Shown: positions 16,687 to 32,571, numbered from the stretch's first letter. The stretch: 64,000 nt of DNA from Granulibacter bethesdensis (GCF_001889525.1 NZ_CP018192.1:620001-684000); one strand, 5' to 3'. A program made the numbers and translations. The notes: a model not told the origin generated them from the sequence alone.

Positions 16687-19600
16687 ATGAACGCAATCAC
16701 CCAGCGGGACAGCAAATCTTTCACCGGCCGCAAGCGCATACGCAAAAATTTCGCCCGTATTGGCGATGTTGTGCCGATGCCCAATCTGATTGATGTGCAG
16801 CGCGCCAGTTATGAAGCGTTCCTCCAGATGAACGTGCATCCGGATAACCGGACGCCGACGGGCTTGCAGGAAGTTTTTCGTTCCGTCTTTCCGATTGACG
16901 ATTTCGCGGGTCGTGGCCGTCTGGAATTCGTCAATTACGAGTTGGAAGAGCCGAAATACGATGTTGAGGAATGCATTCAGCGCGGCATGACCTTTGCCGC
17001 TCCCCTGAAGGTCATTCTCCGTCTGATCGTGTGGGATGTGGACGAAGATACCGGTTCCCGCTCTATCCGCGACATCAAGGAGCAGCCGGTTTATATGGGC
17101 GATATGCCGCTCATGACCGATAATGGCACCTTCATCATCAATGGTACCGAGCGCGTCATCGTTAGCCAGATGCACCGCTCTCCCGGCGTGTTCTTCGATC
17201 ACGACAAGGGCAAGACCCACTCAAGCGGCAAATTCCTGTTTGCCGCGCGCGTTATTCCCTATCGTGGCTCATGGCTCGATTTTGAATTCGACAGCAAGGA
17301 TCTGGTCTACGTCCGCATCGACCGTCGTCGCAAGCTGCCTGTCACCACGCTGCTCTATGCGCTGGAAGGCCAGCGGACTGAAGCGGCAATCGCTTCCGGT
17401 ATCGATCCGCAGGATCTGCCCGAAATCCATGGCATGACCGCCGAGGAAATCCTGTCCTATTTCTATACGCAGGTTGTGTTCACCAGCACGCCGAAGGGCT
17501 GGGCCCGTCCTTTCGATCCGGAAGCGTTCCGTGGCATTACTCTGGCCGAAGCCCTGATTGATGCCGATACCGGCACGGTCGTGGCCGAGGCCGGCACCAA
17601 GCTGACGGCCCGCAGCGCCCGCAAGATCGCCGAGCAGGCCAAGACTGTTCTGGTTGGCCGCGCCGATCTGCTGGGTCGTTATATGGCCGAGGATCTGGTT
17701 AACGAGCAGACCGGCGAAATTTATGCCGAAGCAGGCGAAGAACTGACCGAGGCTCGTCTGGCCGCTCTGGAGACTCTGGGCGTCACAAGCCTGCCGACTT
17801 TGGCGATCGACCAGACCACTGGTCCATGGATTCGCAATACTCTGGCGATCGATAAAAACTCTACTCGTGATGATGCGCTGATCGACATCTATCGCGTGAT
17901 GCGCCCCGGTGAGCCGCCGACCCCGGAAACGGCGGAAGCCCTGTTCCGTGGCCTGTTCTTCGATATGGACCGGTATGACCTGTCCTCGGTCGGTCGTGTG
18001 AAGATGAACATGCGTCTGGGCGTGGATGCTCCGGATACTGTCCGCACCCTGCGCAAGGAAGATATCCTTCGCACCGTCAAGATCCTGTGCGATCTGAAGG
18101 ATGGTCGTGGCGCGATCGACGATATCGACAATCTCGGCAATCGTCGCGTGCGTTCCGTCGGCGAGCTGATGGAAAATCAGTATCGTCTTGGCCTGCTACG
18201 GATGGAGCGGGCGATCCGCGAGCGCATGGGCTCGGTCGATATCGACACGGTCATGCCGCATGATCTGATCAATGCGAAGCCGGCTGCCGCTGCGGTGCGT
18301 GAGTTCTTCGGCTCCTCGCAGCTCAGCCAGTTCATGGACCAGACCAATCCGCTCTCTGAAGTGACGCATAAGCGTCGCCTCTCCGCGCTTGGTCCGGGCG
18401 GTCTGACCCGTGAGCGTGCAGGCTTCGAGGTCCGTGACGTTCACCCGACCCATTATGGCCGTATCTGCCCGATTGAAACGCCGGAAGGCCCGAATATCGG
18501 TCTGATCAACTCGCTGGCCACCTATGCCAAGGTTAACAAGTATGGCTTCATCGAAACGCCGTACCGCATGGTGGAGGATGGCAAGGTCAGCGATCAATGG
18601 CGCTATCTTTCAGCTATGGAAGAAGATCGTCTGGTGGTGGCGCAGGCCGATGCACCGCGTGACAGCACAGGCAAGCTGACCGAGGAACTGATCTCCGTGC
18701 GTCGCCAGGGCGATTTCCGTCTGGTGAAGCCGGAAGACGTGACCTCGATGGACGTTTCGCCGAAGCAGCTCGTTTCCGTGGCTGCGGCGCTGATCCCGTT
18801 CCTTGAGAACGACGACGCCAACCGCGCGCTGATGGGCTCGAACATGCAGCGTCAGGCCGTGCCGCTGATTCGCGCCGATGCGCCGCTGGTCGGCACCGGC
18901 ATGGAAGCTGCTGTGGCGCGTGACTCTGGCGCTACCATCGTTGCCCGCCGTGCCGGTGTGGTCGATCAGATCGACGGTGCCCGCATTGTGGTCCGTGCCA
19001 GCGGCGAGGATGGAGCAACTCAGGGCGTCGATATTTATCGTCTACGCAAGTTTATGCGCTCCAACCAGAGCACCTGCATCAACCAGCGTCCGCTGGTCAA
19101 GGTTGGGGATCACGTGATTTCCGGCGATATCATCGCGGATGGTCCGTCGACGGAGCTGGGTGAACTGGCGCTTGGCCGTAACGTGCTCTGCGCGTTCATG
19201 CCATGGAACGGCTACAACTTCGAGGACTCCATCCTGATCAGCGAGCGGATCGCGCGGGATGACGTCTTTACCTCGATCCATATCGAGGAATTCGAAGTGA
19301 TGGCCCGTGACACCAAGCTGGGTCAGGAAGAAATCACACGCGACATTCCGAATGTGGGTGAAGAAGCTCTGCGCAACCTCGACGAAGCCGGTATCGTCTA
19401 TATCGGTGCAGAGGTAAATCCGGGCGATATTCTGGTCGGTAAGGTTACACCGAAGGGCGAAAGCCCGATGACGCCGGAAGAAAAACTGCTGCGCGCCATT
19501 TTCGGCGAGAAGGCGAGTGACGTACGCGACACCTCGTTGAAGCTGCCGCCCGGCACGACCGGCACCATCGTGGATGTGCGTGTGTTCAGCCGTCGAGGCG

Positions 19601-20862
19601 TCGACAAGGATGAGCGCGCCATGGCGATCGAGCGCGCCGAGATCGAACGTTTGGCCAAGGACCGCGATGACGAGCGCGGCATTCAGGAGCGCGCATTCCT
19701 GAACCGTCTGCGTGAGAAGCTGCTGGGCCATCCGGCTTCTGGTGGCTTCAAGGGCATCAAGGCTGGGACAATCATCACCGATGAGGTTCTGGCCGAGCAT
19801 CCTCGTGGCGCATGGCGCAACATCTCCGTGCAGGATGATGCGGTGGTCGCCGACATCGAATTGCTGAAGCGTGAGTTCGACGCCGCCGTGGCCAAAATTC
19901 AGGCCCGTTTCGAAGGCAAGGTCGAGAAGCTTCAGCGTGGTGATGAACTGCCGCCGGGCGTGATGAAGATGGTCAAGGTCTTCGTGGCCGTGAAGCGCAA
20001 GCTTCAGCCGGGTGACAAGATGGCAGGCCGTCACGGCAATAAGGGTGTGGTCAGCCGCGTGGTTCCGGTCGAGGATATGCCGTTCCTGGAGGATGGCACC
20101 CCGGTCGATCTCGTGCTGAACCCGCTGGGCGTACCGAGCCGTATGAATGTGGGTCAGATTCTGGAGACCCATCTGGGCTGGGCCTGCGCCAATCTCGGTC
20201 GTCAGATCGGTGAGCTGGTGGAAGACTATCGCCGCAATGGTCAGCAACGGGATGAGCTGTTGTCCCGCCTGCGGGAGATATACGGCGACAACGTCTATAA
20301 CGACATCATTGCCGATATGAACAACGACCAGTTGATCGAACTGGCGGAGAACCTGCGCAAGGGCGTGCCGATTGCAACTCCGGTTTTCGATGGCGCCCGT
20401 CCGTCAGATATTGAAAACATGCTGAGCCGGGCTGGTCTTGATACCTCCGGTCAGGTGGTCCTGACGGATGGTCGTACCGGTGAGCCGTTCGAACGTAAGG
20501 TGACAGTCGGCTATATCTATATGCTGAAGCTGCACCATCTGGTTGACGACAAGATCCATGCCCGTTCGATCGGTCCCTACAGCCTTGTGACCCAGCAGCC
20601 GCTGGGTGGTAAGGCGCAGTTCGGTGGCCAGCGCTTCGGTGAAATGGAAGTGTGGGCGCTGGAAGCCTACGGCGCCGCCTACACCCTGCAGGAAATGTTG
20701 ACGGTGAAGTCCGATGACGTGTCCGGCCGCACCAAGGTGTATGAGGCGATCGTGCGTGACCAGGATAGCTTCGAGGCCGGTATCCCGGAAAGCTTCAACG
20801 TTCTGATGAAGGAGTTGAAGTCACTGGGTCTGAATGTCGATCTTGAAAACCGCTCTGCCTGA
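16687..20862 (+). CDS. rpoB: RNA polymerase beta subunit
   Basis: A 1,391-residue beta subunit of DNA-dependent RNA polymerase, forming one jaw of the active-site cleft. Landmarks include the rifampicin pocket [20 protein letters not shown] near residue 544, [20 protein letters not shown], and the C-terminal [14 protein letters not shown]-like segment (here [14 protein letters not shown]). The end is [20 protein letters not shown] followed by the KSDDVSGR region. The rifampicin pocket has the drug-sensitive consensus. The start [20 protein letters not shown] is typical of alphaproteobacteria. It is separated from rpoC by 87 bases containing a hairpin. Confidence 0.99.
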   Translation: MNAITQRDSKSFTGRKRIRKNFARIGDVVPMPNLIDVQRASYEAFLQMNVHPDNRTPTGLQEVFRSVFPIDDFAGRGRLEFVNYELEEPKYDVEECIQRGMTFAAPLKVILRLIVWDVDEDTGSRSIRDIKEQPVYMGDMPLMTDNGTFIINGTERVIVSQMHRSPGVFFDHDKGKTHSSGKFLFAARVIPYRGSWLDFEFDSKDLVYVRIDRRRKLPVTTLLYALEGQRTEAAIASGIDPQDLPEIHGMTAEEILSYFYTQVVFTSTPKGWARPFDPEAFRGITLAEALIDADTGTVVAEAGTKLTARSARKIAEQAKTVLVGRADLLGRYMAEDLVNEQTGEIYAEAGEELTEARLAALETLGVTSLPTLAIDQTTGPWIRNTLAIDKNSTRDDALIDIYRVMRPGEPPTPETAEALFRGLFFDMDRYDLSSVGRVKMNMRLGVDAPDTVRTLRKEDILRTVKILCDLKDGRGAIDDIDNLGNRRVRSVGELMENQYRLGLLRMERAIRERMGSVDIDTVMPHDLINAKPAAAAVREFFGSSQLSQFMDQTNPLSEVTHKRRLSALGPGGLTRERAGFEVRDVHPTHYGRICPIETPEGPNIGLINSLATYAKVNKYGFIETPYRMVEDGKVSDQWRYLSAMEEDRLVVAQADAPRDSTGKLTEELISVRRQGDFRLVKPEDVTSMDVSPKQLVSVAAALIPFLENDDANRALMGSNMQRQAVPLIRADAPLVGTGMEAAVARDSGATIVARRAGVVDQIDGARIVVRASGEDGATQGVDIYRLRKFMRSNQSTCINQRPLVKVGDHVISGDIIADGPSTELGELALGRNVLCAFMPWNGYNFEDSILISERIARDDVFTSIHIEEFEVMARDTKLGQEEITRDIPNVGEEALRNLDEAGIVYIGAEVNPGDILVGKVTPKGESPMTPEEKLLRAIFGEKASDVRDTSLKLPPGTTGTIVDVRVFSRRGVDKDERAMAIERAEIERLAKDRDDERGIQERAFLNRLREKLLGHPASGGFKGIKAGTIITDEVLAEHPRGAWRNISVQDDAVVADIELLKREFDAAVAKIQARFEGKVEKLQRGDELPPGVMKMVKVFVAVKRKLQPGDKMAGRHGNKGVVSRVVPVEDMPFLEDGTPVDLVLNPLGVPSRMNVGQILETHLGWACANLGRQIGELVEDYRRNGQQRDELLSRLREIYGDNVYNDIIADMNNDQLIELAENLRKGVPIATPVFDGARPSDIENMLSRAGLDTSGQVVLTDGRTGEPFERKVTVGYIYMLKLHHLVDDKIHARSIGPYSLVTQQPLGGKAQFGGQRFGEMEVWALEAYGAAYTLQEMLTVKSDDVSGRTKVYEAIVRDQDSFEAGIPESFNVLMKELKSLGLNVDLENRSA

Positions 20863-20873
20863 TTAATGGATGT

Positions 20874-20899
20874 TCCGGAGGGGCTTCCGCCTCTCCGGA
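20874..20899 (+). promoter_or_regulatory. Hairpin in rpoB-rpoC spacer
   Basis: An 11-bp stem TCCGGAGGGGC/GCCTCTCCGGA with one G-U pair and a TTCC tetraloop, 11 bases after the rpoB stop. No T-run follows. It is likely an mRNA stability or processing element. Confidence 0.55.
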
Positions 20900-20940
20900 C
20901 CAGGATGCGGGGATTGATCCCTGTCTATCCTCTCTCATGA

Positions 20941-25113
<4,173 letters not shown>

Positions 25114-25136
25114 GGCTTCTTCTGCTGAAGAATGGG

Positions 25137-25171
25137 AACGCTGGCCTTGAAAAGGGCCAGCGTTTCTTTTT
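25137..25171 (+). terminator. Intrinsic terminator after rpoC
   Basis: Perfect 10-bp stem AACGCTGGCC/GGCCAGCGTT with an 8-base loop, followed by TCTTTTT. Strong rho-independent terminator. Confidence 0.92.
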
Positions 25172-25572
25172 GGCTGGTGAAAACCGGCGTCTGACAGGCT
25201 GCCGACTCCGTCTGAATCTCTGTCGAGTCTTTCGATGGGGCCGCTTATGGGAGGCAGCCACGCGGGTAATGCAGCACTCATTTGCTGGAATCTGGCTCCG
25301 CATGCCGCTGTGACGCTTGACTTGAGGGCGTACCCAACGTAGGTTCCGCGCCCTCGGCCGACCCCCACCGACAGGGCAGGGAAGGCCTCGTTTTCGCTAG
25401 CCACGTCTTTGGTGCCGCCGATGATAGCCGGGTTACTGGCTTAGGCTTAGGCCAATGACACGGTTATACCCTGCAGGCCGAATCTGATTCGGCCCGTCGC
25501 GGGGTTATGGCGTTGACGGTGGCTCGCCCATCCGGGTGAGGTGGATAGACAGAGAGTTCGGAAAGAGGCCCG
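25172..25572 (+). other. Noncoding leader region of the rpsL operon
   Basis: About 400 bases between the rpoC terminator and rpsL with no credible gene. It holds a promoter at 25317-25345 and then a leader of roughly 220 bases. A short inverted repeat TCTGATTCGG-type segment (GCCGAATC/GATTCGGC, near 25480-25495) lies in the leader. Confidence 0.6.
25317..25345 (+). promoter_or_regulatory. Promoter of rpsL-rpsG-tuf operon
   Basis: TTGACT (25317-25322), a 17-base spacer, then TAGGTT (25340-25345). The -35 with its preceding CTTGAC context is a strong match to alphaproteobacterial housekeeping promoters; the -10 is weaker. Confidence 0.6.
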
Positions 25573-25944
25573 ATGCCGACCATTAACCAGCTGATCGCCA
25601 AGGGGCGTGAGCCCAACAAGGCGCGCAACAAGGTCCCGGCGCTGCAGGGGTGCCCGCAGAAGCGTGGCGTTTGCACCCGCGTGTACACAACCACACCGAA
25701 GAAGCCGAACTCGGCTCTTCGTAAGGTGGCCAAGGTGCGCCTGACGAACGGCTATGAGGTGGTGAGCTACATCCCAGGTGAGGGCCACAACCTGCAAGAA
25801 CATAGCGTCGTTCTGATCCGTGGCGGACGCGTGAAGGATCTTCCTGGCGTGCGTTATCACATTCTGCGCGGCGTGCTCGACACGCAGGGTATTGCGAAGC
25901 GGCGTCAGCGCCGTTCGCTCTACGGCGCGAAGCGTCCGAAGTAA
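25573..25944 (+). CDS. rpsL: 30S ribosomal protein S12
   Basis: A 123-residue S12, a decoding-centre protein controlling translational accuracy. The start [20 protein letters not shown] and the loop [20 protein letters not shown] near residue 40 are diagnostic. A second conserved loop [15 protein letters not shown] lies near 83. Lys in KKPNSA and in GRVKDLPG match the streptomycin-sensitive consensus. Shine-Dalgarno GGAAAGAGG precedes the ATG. rpsG follows after 13 bases. Confidence 0.98.
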   Translation: MPTINQLIAKGREPNKARNKVPALQGCPQKRGVCTRVYTTTPKKPNSALRKVAKVRLTNGYEVVSYIPGEGHNLQEHSVVLIRGGRVKDLPGVRYHILRGVLDTQGIAKRRQRRSLYGAKRPK

Positions 25945-25957
25945 GGAGAGGGCTGAT

Positions 25958-26434
25958 ATGAGCCGCCGCCGCCGCGCCGTTAAGCGCGAGATCCTGCCGG
26001 ACCCGAAGTTCGGCGATGTCGTCATCACACGTTTCATGAACGCGCTGATGTATGACGGTAAGAAATCCGTTGCCGAGGGCATCGTTTACGGTGCACTCGA
26101 CGTGTTGAAAAAGCGTGGGGGGAATCAGGCCGATCCGGTCCGTATGTTCCATGAAGCGCTGGACAACGTGAAACCGGCCGTGGAAGTCCGGTCTCGCCGC
26201 GTAGGCGGTGCGACCTATCAGGTGCCGGTGGAAGTGCGCGCGGACCGTCGGCAGGCGCTGGCGATCCGCTGGATCATCGATGCTTCCCGCAAGCGGGGTG
26301 AGCACACGATGGAAGAGCGGCTTTCAAACGAGTTGCTTGACGCCGTTCATAACCGCGGTTCCGCGGTGAAGAAGCGCGAAGATACCCATCGGATGGCAGA
26401 GGCCAACAAGGCCTTCAGCCATTACCGTTGGTAA
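25958..26434 (+). CDS. rpsG: 30S ribosomal protein S7
   Basis: A 158-residue S7 that nucleates assembly of the 30S head and contacts E-site tRNA. It starts [20 protein letters not shown] at 25958, with AAGGAGAG a few bases upstream. An open frame extends to 25892 inside rpsL but is not needed. The conserved C-terminal half includes [21 protein letters not shown]. In most bacteria fusA (EF-G) follows; here tuf follows after 45 bases, so fusA is displaced or lost from this locus. Confidence 0.97.
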   Translation: MSRRRRAVKREILPDPKFGDVVITRFMNALMYDGKKSVAEGIVYGALDVLKKRGGNQADPVRMFHEALDNVKPAVEVRSRRVGGATYQVPVEVRADRRQALAIRWIIDASRKRGEHTMEERLSNELLDAVHNRGSAVKKREDTHRMAEANKAFSHYRW

Positions 26435-26479
26435 TATTCAGTAGAAACACCGGACCGAAAAGCGGGCACGGAGAAGACC

Positions 26480-27670
26480 ATGGCCAAGGCGAAATTTGAG
26501 CGGAACAAACCGCACTGCAACATCGGCACGATCGGACATGTTGATCATGGCAAGACGTCGCTGACAGCAGCCATCACGAAGGTGCTTGCCGAAACCGGCG
26601 GCGCAACTTTCACCGCGTATGACCAGATCGACAAGGCGCCGGAAGAACGCGCCCGTGGTATCACGATTTCCACGGCGCACGTGGAATATGAAACCGGCAA
26701 CCGTCATTACGCACACGTGGATTGCCCCGGTCACGCCGACTATGTGAAGAACATGATCACCGGTGCGGCCCAGATGGATGGCGGCATTCTCGTCGTCTCC
26801 GCTGCTGACGGCCCGATGCCGCAGACCCGTGAGCACATCCTGCTCGCCCGTCAGGTCGGCGTTCCGGCTCTGGTGGTGTTCCTGAACAAGGTCGACATGG
26901 TCGACGATCCGGAGCTGCTGGATCTGGTTGAAATGGAAGTGCGCGAGCTGCTTTCTTCCTACCAGTTCCCGGGCGACGATATTCCGATCATCAAGGGTTC
27001 CGCTCTGTGCGCTCTTGAAGACAAGAACCCGGAAATCGGCCGTGATGCGATCCTGAAGCTGATGGAAGCGGTGGATGCCTACATCCCGCAGCCGGAGCGT
27101 CCGCTGGACCGTCCGTTCCTGATGCCGATCGAAGACGTGTTCTCGATCTCCGGCCGTGGCACCGTTGTGACCGGTCGTATCGAGCGTGGCGAAGTCAAGG
27201 TTGGTGACGAAGTCGAAATCGTCGGCCTGAAGGCGACCTCCAAGACGACCGTGACTGGCGTTGAAATGTTCCGCAAGCTGCTTGATCGTGGTGAAGCCGG
27301 TGACAACATCGGTGCGCTGCTGCGTGGCACGAAGCGTGAAGACGTCGAGCGTGGTCAGGTTCTGGCCAAGCCGGGTTCCATCACCCCGCACACGAAGTTC
27401 GCCGCTGAGGCATACATCCTCACGAAGGAAGAGGGTGGCCGTCACACGCCGTTCTTCACCAATTACCGTCCGCAGTTCTATTTCCGCACGACCGACGTCA
27501 CTGGCGTCGTGAGCCTGCCGGAAGGCACGGAAATGGTGATGCCGGGCGACAACGTGTCCATGCAGGTTGAGCTGATTGCGCCGATCGCGATGGATGAAGG
27601 TCTGCGTTTTGCTATTCGTGAAGGCGGCCGCACCGTTGGTGCAGGCGTCGTCGCGAAGATTTCGCAGTAA
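26480..27670 (+). CDS. tuf: Elongation factor Tu
   Basis: A 396-residue EF-Tu, the GTPase that delivers aminoacyl-tRNA to the ribosome. G1 motif GHVDHGKT lies near residue 19, G2 region [15 protein letters not shown]3 DCPGHADYV near 81 and G4 NKVDMVDD near 136. Domains II and III are complete to the conserved end [17 protein letters not shown]. Length and sequence are standard. It sits directly ahead of the S10 operon, 30 bases from rpsJ, so it probably shares that transcript. Confidence 0.99.
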   Translation: MAKAKFERNKPHCNIGTIGHVDHGKTSLTAAITKVLAETGGATFTAYDQIDKAPEERARGITISTAHVEYETGNRHYAHVDCPGHADYVKNMITGAAQMDGGILVVSAADGPMPQTREHILLARQVGVPALVVFLNKVDMVDDPELLDLVEMEVRELLSSYQFPGDDIPIIKGSALCALEDKNPEIGRDAILKLMEAVDAYIPQPERPLDRPFLMPIEDVFSISGRGTVVTGRIERGEVKVGDEVEIVGLKATSKTTVTGVEMFRKLLDRGEAGDNIGALLRGTKREDVERGQVLAKPGSITPHTKFAAEAYILTKEEGGRHTPFFTNYRPQFYFRTTDVTGVVSLPEGTEMVMPGDNVSMQVELIAPIAMDEGLRFAIREGGRTVGAGVVAKISQ

Positions 27671-27700
27671 TCAACGGCCCCGAATTCGGACTTAGTACAA

Positions 27701-28009
27701 ATGGATAACCAGAACATCCGCATTCGCCTCAAGGCGTACGATCATCGAGTGCTCGATAACAGCACGAAGGAGATCGTGAATACGGCGAAGCGTACGGGTG
27801 CGCGGGTTCGGGGCCCTATCCCGCTGCCGACGCATATCGAACGGTTCACAGTGAACCGTTCTCCGCACGTGGATAAGAAAAGCCGCGAGCAGTTCGAAAT
27901 CCGGACGCATCGCCGGCTCCTCGATATCGTCGAGCCGACACCCCAGACCGTGGACGCGCTGATGAAGCTCGACCTGGCTGCCGGTGTCGACGTCGAGATT
28001 AAGCTGTAA
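27701..28009 (+). CDS. rpsJ: 30S ribosomal protein S10 (NusE)
   Basis: A 102-residue S10, a 30S head protein that also acts as NusE in transcription antitermination. [20 protein letters not shown] and the loop [20 protein letters not shown] are diagnostic. It is the first ribosomal gene of the S10 operon, with 9 bases to rplC. The Shine-Dalgarno is weak (GTAC-rich sequence before ATG at 27701), consistent with readthrough or coupling from tuf. Confidence 0.98.
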   Translation: MDNQNIRIRLKAYDHRVLDNSTKEIVNTAKRTGARVRGPIPLPTHIERFTVNRSPHVDKKSREQFEIRTHRRLLDIVEPTPQTVDALMKLDLAAGVDVEIKL

Positions 28010-28018
28010 GAGCCAGCC

Positions 28019-28714
28019 ATGCGCACAGGATTAATTGCACGTAAGCTGGGTATGACCCGGCTGTTCAAGGAAGACGGGACTCATGTTCCCGTCACCGTTT
28101 TGCACCTGGACCAGGTCCAGGTCGTGGACACCCGCACCAAGGAGCGGGATGGTTACACGGCGGTGCAGCTCGGGTTCGGTCAGGCAAAGCCGAAGCATGT
28201 GTCGAAGGCCAATAAAGGTCATTTCGCCCGTGTTAAGGTGGAACCGAAGAAGAAGCTCGTGGAGTTCCGGGTGGCGGAAGACGCTATTCTGGAACCGGGT
28301 GCGACTTTGTCGGCTGAACACTTTCTGGTTGGCCAGAAGGTCGACGTGACCGGTACTTCCAAGGGTAAGGGCTTTGCCGGTGCGATGAAGCGTTGGAATT
28401 TCGCCGGTCTGGAAGCCAGCCACGGCGTGTCCATCAGCCATCGTAGCCATGGTTCGACCGGTAACCGTCAGGATCCGGGCAAGACCTTTAAAAACAAGAA
28501 AATGGCTGGCCATCTCGGTGACGAGCGGGTGACCACTCAGAATGTGGAAGTCGCGCATGTCGATGCGGCGCGCGGACTGCTCATGATCCGTGGCTCCATT
28601 CCCGGTGCCAAGGGTGGTTATGTGCTGGTGCGTGACGCTGTGAAGCGCAAGCGTCCGGAAGGCGTTGCGTATCCGGCGGCGCTGCAGGCAGACGCCGCGG
28701 CGAGCGAGGGCTAA
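28019..28714 (+). CDS. rplC: 50S ribosomal protein L3
   Basis: A 231-residue L3, an early assembly protein whose loop reaches the peptidyl transferase centre. The start [20 protein letters not shown] and the glutamine-methylated-loop region [20 protein letters not shown] near residue 140 are diagnostic. The C-terminus is slightly extended by an Ala-rich tail ([12 protein letters not shown]). rplD begins 3 bases after the stop. Confidence 0.98.
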   Translation: MRTGLIARKLGMTRLFKEDGTHVPVTVLHLDQVQVVDTRTKERDGYTAVQLGFGQAKPKHVSKANKGHFARVKVEPKKKLVEFRVAEDAILEPGATLSAEHFLVGQKVDVTGTSKGKGFAGAMKRWNFAGLEASHGVSISHRSHGSTGNRQDPGKTFKNKKMAGHLGDERVTTQNVEVAHVDAARGLLMIRGSIPGAKGGYVLVRDAVKRKRPEGVAYPAALQADAAASEG

Positions 28715-28717
28715 GAC

Positions 28718-29365
28718 ATGCAGATCGAGATCAAAACCCTCGATAACGGCAGCGCCGGTACGGCCGAGCTGCCGGACGAGATTTTTGCGGCCACCCCGCG
28801 TGCCGATATTATGGCGCGCGTGGTTCACTGGCAGCTCGCCTGCCGCCGTGCCGGCACCCACAAGGTGAAGGGCATGGGCGAGGTGAGCGGCACGACCAAG
28901 AAGCCGTATCGCCAGAAGGGCACGGGTAACGCTCGTCAGGGCAGCCTGCGCGCTCCGCAGTTCCGCACCGGTGGTGCCGTTCATGGTCCGGTCGTTCGCG
29001 ACCATGGCTATGATCTGCCGAAGAAGGTGCGTCGTCTTGGCCTGATTTCCGCTCTTTCCCAGAAGCAGGCGGAAGGCAAGCTCGTCGTCATCGACACAGC
29101 TGCTGGTATGGAAAAGACCCGCGACCTTGCTGCGAAGCTGCGCGCCCTTGGCTGGCGCTCCGCATTGATCGTCGATGGTGCCAGCGTTGACGAGGGCTTT
29201 GCCCGCGCAAGCCGCTCGTTGCTGGCGGTTGATGTGCTGCCGACCATCGGTGCCAACGTATATGACATTTTGAACCACGACGTGCTGGCGATTACGGTTG
29301 CCGGTGTCGAGGCTCTCAAGGCCCGCCTTGGTTTCGGTGCGGCTGAAGAAAGGAGCGCGGCATGA
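28718..29365 (+). CDS. rplD: 50S ribosomal protein L4
   Basis: A 215-residue L4, an assembly protein lining the exit tunnel. The tunnel loop [19 protein letters not shown] lies near residue 68, preceded by [11 protein letters not shown]. In enteric bacteria L4 represses the S10 operon at transcription and translation; no such S10 leader hairpin was recognised here. Its stop overlaps the ATG of rplW by 4 bases. Confidence 0.98.
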   Translation: MQIEIKTLDNGSAGTAELPDEIFAATPRADIMARVVHWQLACRRAGTHKVKGMGEVSGTTKKPYRQKGTGNARQGSLRAPQFRTGGAVHGPVVRDHGYDLPKKVRRLGLISALSQKQAEGKLVVIDTAAGMEKTRDLAAKLRALGWRSALIVDGASVDEGFARASRSLLAVDVLPTIGANVYDILNHDVLAITVAGVEALKARLGFGAAEERSAA

Positions 29366-29709
29366 GCTCTCCGCAAAAAACATCGCTCGCTGCGCGTCGT
29401 CGCGCTGAGCGTATGTCCCGCGAGGCGATGTATGAAGTCATCCGTAGCCCGCTGATCACCGAAAAGGCGACGCTGCTCAGCGAGCGTAGCCAGGTTGTGT
29501 TCCGCGTGGCGATTGATGCGACCAAGCCGGAGATCAAGGCCGCTGTTGAAGGCCTGTTCGGGGTGAAGGTGATCGGCGTCAATACCTTGGTCAACAAGGG
29601 CAAGACGAAGCGTTTTCGCGGCCGCCCCGGCCAGCGGAGCGATGTGAAGAAGGCGTATGTCCAGCTGGTCGCCGGTCAGGCTATCGACCTGACCGCCAAG
29701 CTGGCCTGA
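29362..29709 (+). CDS. rplW: 50S ribosomal protein L23
   Basis: A 115-residue L23, which lies at the tunnel exit and docks trigger factor and SRP. The core begins [20 protein letters not shown], preceded by a 22-residue basic extension ([21 protein letters not shown]). The extended start at 29362 is favoured because a strong AAGGAG precedes it and the ATGA overlap with rplD couples translation. The conserved [20 protein letters not shown] follows. Confidence 0.96.
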   Translation: MSSPQKTSLAARRRAERMSREAMYEVIRSPLITEKATLLSERSQVVFRVAIDATKPEIKAAVEGLFGVKVIGVNTLVNKGKTKRFRGRPGQRSDVKKAYVQLVAGQAIDLTAKLA

Positions 29710-29719
29710 GGCACGGACC

Positions 29720-30550
29720 ATGGCACTGAAGCATTTCAATCCCGTGACTGCGTCTTTGCGCGGCACGGTTCTGGTAGATCGCAGCGAACTGTGGAAGGGC
29801 AAGCCGGTCAAGACTTTGACCGAAGGCAAGCACTCCACGGGCGGTCGTAACAACCATGGCCGGATTACCAGCCGGTTCCGTGGCGGCGGACATAAGCAGA
29901 CCTATCGTTATGTGGATTTCAAGCGCCGTAAGGCCGATGTTCCCGCGACGGTTGAGCGTCTGGAGTATGATCCGAACCGCACGGCATTCATCGCTCTGAT
30001 CAAGTATCAGGATGGCGAATTATCATACATCCTGGCACCTCAGCGCTTGAAGGCCGGTGATGTCGTGGTCAGCGGCGCGCGGGCTGATATCAAGCCGGGC
30101 AATGCGATGCCGCTGGGAGCGATCCCGGTCGGAACGATTATCCACAATATCGAGATGAAGCCGGGTGCAGGTGGCAAGATCGCACGCTCTGCTGGTACCT
30201 ATGCGCAGCTGGTCGGCAAGGATGCCGGCTATGCGCAGATCAAGCTGATGTCCGGCGAACTGCGCGTTGTGCGTGCGGAATGCTATGCGACGGTTGGCGC
30301 GGTTTCAAACCCGGATAACTCGAACATTCATATCGGCAAGGCAGGCCGCAGCCGCTGGCTGGGTCGCCGTCCGCATAACCGCGGCGTCGTGATGAACCCT
30401 GTCGACCATCCGCATGGTGGTGGTGAAGGCCGTACCTCGGGTGGCCGTCATCCGGTTACCCCGTGGGGCAAGCCGACCAAGGGCTACAAGACGCGTACCA
30501 ACAAGCGCACGGATAGCCTGATTATCCGCCGTCGGAACAAGGGCAAGTAA
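29720..30550 (+). CDS. rplB: 50S ribosomal protein L2
   Basis: A 276-residue L2, essential for subunit association and the peptidyl transferase centre. It starts [20 protein letters not shown]. It contains [20 protein letters not shown] near residue 44 and the highly conserved [20 protein letters not shown] with the functionally important His near residue 230. The C-terminal end [13 protein letters not shown] is typical. It is one base from rpsS. Confidence 0.98.
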   Translation: MALKHFNPVTASLRGTVLVDRSELWKGKPVKTLTEGKHSTGGRNNHGRITSRFRGGGHKQTYRYVDFKRRKADVPATVERLEYDPNRTAFIALIKYQDGELSYILAPQRLKAGDVVVSGARADIKPGNAMPLGAIPVGTIIHNIEMKPGAGGKIARSAGTYAQLVGKDAGYAQIKLMSGELRVVRAECYATVGAVSNPDNSNIHIGKAGRSRWLGRRPHNRGVVMNPVDHPHGGGEGRTSGGRHPVTPWGKPTKGYKTRTNKRTDSLIIRRRNKGK

Positions 30551-30551
30551 G

Positions 30552-30830
30552 ATGGCACGCTCTGTCTGGAAAGGTCCGTTTGTCGACGGATACCTCCTGA
30601 ACAAGGCCGACGCGGCGCGCGCGTCGGGCCGCAACGAGATCATCAAGATCTGGTCGCGTCGCTCGACGATTCTGCCGCAGTTCGTCGGCCTGACTTTCGG
30701 TGTTTACAACGGTCACAAGTTCCTGCCGGTGCAGGTGACGGAGAACATGGTCGGACACAAGTTCGGCGAATTCTCCCCCACCCGTACCTTCCCGGGTCAT
30801 GCGGCCGACAAGAAGGCGAAGCGGGGTTAA
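30552..30830 (+). CDS. rpsS: 30S ribosomal protein S19
   Basis: A 92-residue S19, a 30S head protein near the A site. [20 protein letters not shown] and the C-terminal FAPTRTF-like segment (here [19 protein letters not shown]) are diagnostic. It lies one base from rplB and one base from rplV, so the three are translationally coupled. Confidence 0.98.
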   Translation: MARSVWKGPFVDGYLLNKADAARASGRNEIIKIWSRRSTILPQFVGLTFGVYNGHKFLPVQVTENMVGHKFGEFSPTRTFPGHAADKKAKRG

Positions 30831-30831
30831 G

Positions 30832-31233
30832 ATGAGCAAGCCGAAAACCCCTCGTTCCATCGCTGAGAACGAAGCACAGGCGATTGTTAGCAATTTGCGT
30901 GTCAGTCCACGCAAGCTCAATCTTGTCGCTCAGCTGATCCGGAACCGCAAGGCATCTGATGCCGTGGCGACGCTGACCTTCAGCAAACGCCGGATCGCTC
31001 AGGCGGTGAAGAAGGCGCTTGAAAGCGCCATCGCCAATGCCGAGAACAATCATCAGCTCGATGTCGATCGCCTGGTCGTCTCGCGCGCTGAAGTGGGTCG
31101 CTCCATCGTGATGCGCCGCTTCCATGCGCGTGGCCGTGGCCGTGCGGCGCGGGTCGAGAAGTGGTTCAGCCACCTCAAGATCGTCGTTGCCGAACGGTCC
31201 CAGGAAACCGAGACGAAAGCGGAGGCCGCGTAA
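30832..31233 (+). CDS. rplV: 50S ribosomal protein L22
   Basis: A 133-residue L22 whose beta-hairpin forms part of the exit-tunnel constriction. The start is ATG at 30832 ([20 protein letters not shown]), next to the rpsS stop. An open frame continuing upstream to 30799 is inside rpsS and not used. Core motifs are [20 protein letters not shown] and the tunnel hairpin [20 protein letters not shown]. Confidence 0.97.
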   Translation: MSKPKTPRSIAENEAQAIVSNLRVSPRKLNLVAQLIRNRKASDAVATLTFSKRRIAQAVKKALESAIANAENNHQLDVDRLVVSRAEVGRSIVMRRFHARGRGRAARVEKWFSHLKIVVAERSQETETKAEAA

Positions 31234-31234
31234 T

Positions 31235-31912
31235 ATGGGTCACAAAGTAAACCCCATCGGATTGCGGCTGGGCATCAACCGCACATGGGATAGCCGTTGG
31301 TATGCCGGTGGGGATTATTCCCGTCTGCTGCATGACGATCTGAAGCTGCGTGGCCATCTGCGCAAGAAGCTCTCCGGCGCTGGCGTGTCCCGCGTTGTGA
31401 TCGAGCGACCGGCAAAGAAGCCTCGTGTGACGATCTACGCTGCCCGTCCTGGTGTGGTGATTGGCAAGAAGGGCCAAGACATCGAGGCTCTGCGCAAGGG
31501 TCTGACCGGCATGGCCGGGACCGATGTAGCCCTGAACATCGTCGAAATCCGCAAGCCGGAAATCGACGCGACCCTGGTGGCCGAGAACATCGCCCAGCAG
31601 CTGGAACGTCGCGTTGCGTTCCGTCGTGCCATGAAGCGTGCGGTTCAATCTGCCATGCGTCTGGGCGCCCAAGGCATCCGGATCAACTGCAGCGGCCGCC
31701 TCGGCGGTGCTGAAATTGCGCGTATCGAGTGGTATCGTGAAGGCCGGGTGCCTCTGCACACGCTTCGCGCAGACATTGATTATGGTGTTGCTACCGCCAA
31801 GACGACCTATGGCACATGCGGCGTCAAGGTTTGGATCTTCAAAGGTGAGATCCTGGCCCAGGACCCGATGGCGCAGGATCGTCGCGCGGCCGAGCAGGCC
31901 CCGCAGCGGTAA
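31235..31912 (+). CDS. rpsC: 30S ribosomal protein S3
   Basis: A 225-residue S3, part of the mRNA entry channel with helicase activity. The start at 31235 ([20 protein letters not shown]) has GGAGG upstream. The KH domain core [17 protein letters not shown] lies near residue 70. The C-terminal domain contains [20 protein letters not shown]. An open frame reaching back to 31124 inside rplV is a shadow extension. Confidence 0.98.
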   Translation: MGHKVNPIGLRLGINRTWDSRWYAGGDYSRLLHDDLKLRGHLRKKLSGAGVSRVVIERPAKKPRVTIYAARPGVVIGKKGQDIEALRKGLTGMAGTDVALNIVEIRKPEIDATLVAENIAQQLERRVAFRRAMKRAVQSAMRLGAQGIRINCSGRLGGAEIARIEWYREGRVPLHTLRADIDYGVATAKTTYGTCGVKVWIFKGEILAQDPMAQDRRAAEQAPQR

Positions 31913-31924
31913 GGAATCACGAAT

Positions 31925-32341
31925 ATGCTGTCCCCGAAGCGCACAAAATACCGCAAGGCGCATAAAGGCCGGATCCACGGCAATGCCAAAGGCGGAACAA
32001 CGCTGAATTTCGGAACATTTGGCTTGAAAGCGCTCGAACCTGAGCGTATTACAGCCCGCCAAATCGAAGCCGCCCGTCGTGCGATTACCCGTGCGATGAA
32101 GCGTGCCGGGCGCGTGTGGATCCGCATCTTCCCTGACCTGCCGGTCAGCACGAAGCCTGCGGAAGTCCGCATGGGTTCCGGTAAGGGTAGCCCCGAATAC
32201 TGGGTGGCCCGGGTTCATCCCGGCCGTGTTATGTTTGAAATCGACGGCGTTGCGCCGGAGCTGGCCCGTGAGGCGCTGGCACTGGGTGCAGCGAAGTTGC
32301 CGATCAAGACGAAGTTTATCGTCCGCTCGGTTGACGCGTGA
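31925..32341 (+). CDS. rplP: 50S ribosomal protein L16
   Basis: A 138-residue L16, late-assembling and positioned against A-site tRNA and 23S helix 89. [20 protein letters not shown] and the conserved [20 protein letters not shown] near residue 85 identify it. The 7-base gap to rpmC implies coupling. Confidence 0.98.
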   Translation: MLSPKRTKYRKAHKGRIHGNAKGGTTLNFGTFGLKALEPERITARQIEAARRAITRAMKRAGRVWIRIFPDLPVSTKPAEVRMGSGKGSPEYWVARVHPGRVMFEIDGVAPELAREALALGAAKLPIKTKFIVRSVDA

Positions 32342-32348
32342 GGGTGTG

Positions 32349-32558
32349 ATGACGAAGCCAGCCGATATCCGTGTGAAAAGCGCGGACGAACTGGGTGCGC
32401 TGCTGATCGATCTGCGGAAGGAGCAGTTTAATCTGCGCTTTCAGCAGGCGACGGGTCAGCTTGAAAAGACGGGCCGCGCTGTGCAGGTCCGTCGTGACAT
32501 CGCACGCGTGAAGACGATTCTGGCGGAGCGTCTGCGCGCTGCCGCTCCCAAGGCCTGA
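32349..32558 (+). CDS. rpmC: 50S ribosomal protein L29
   Basis: A 69-residue L29, a two-helix protein at the tunnel exit contacting SRP and trigger factor. It starts [20 protein letters not shown] at 32349, just past the rplP stop. The conserved core is [20 protein letters not shown] followed by [11 protein letters not shown]. Longer frames reaching back into rplP are not needed. Confidence 0.96.
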   Translation: MTKPADIRVKSADELGALLIDLRKEQFNLRFQQATGQLEKTGRAVQVRRDIARVKTILAERLRAAAPKA

Positions 32559-32571
32559 AAGGAGTAGGGCA

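Noticed and set aside
28031-29383. Antisense frame of 450 codons over rplC-rplD
   Set aside because: Both strands cannot be coding there and the ribosomal proteins are unmistakable.
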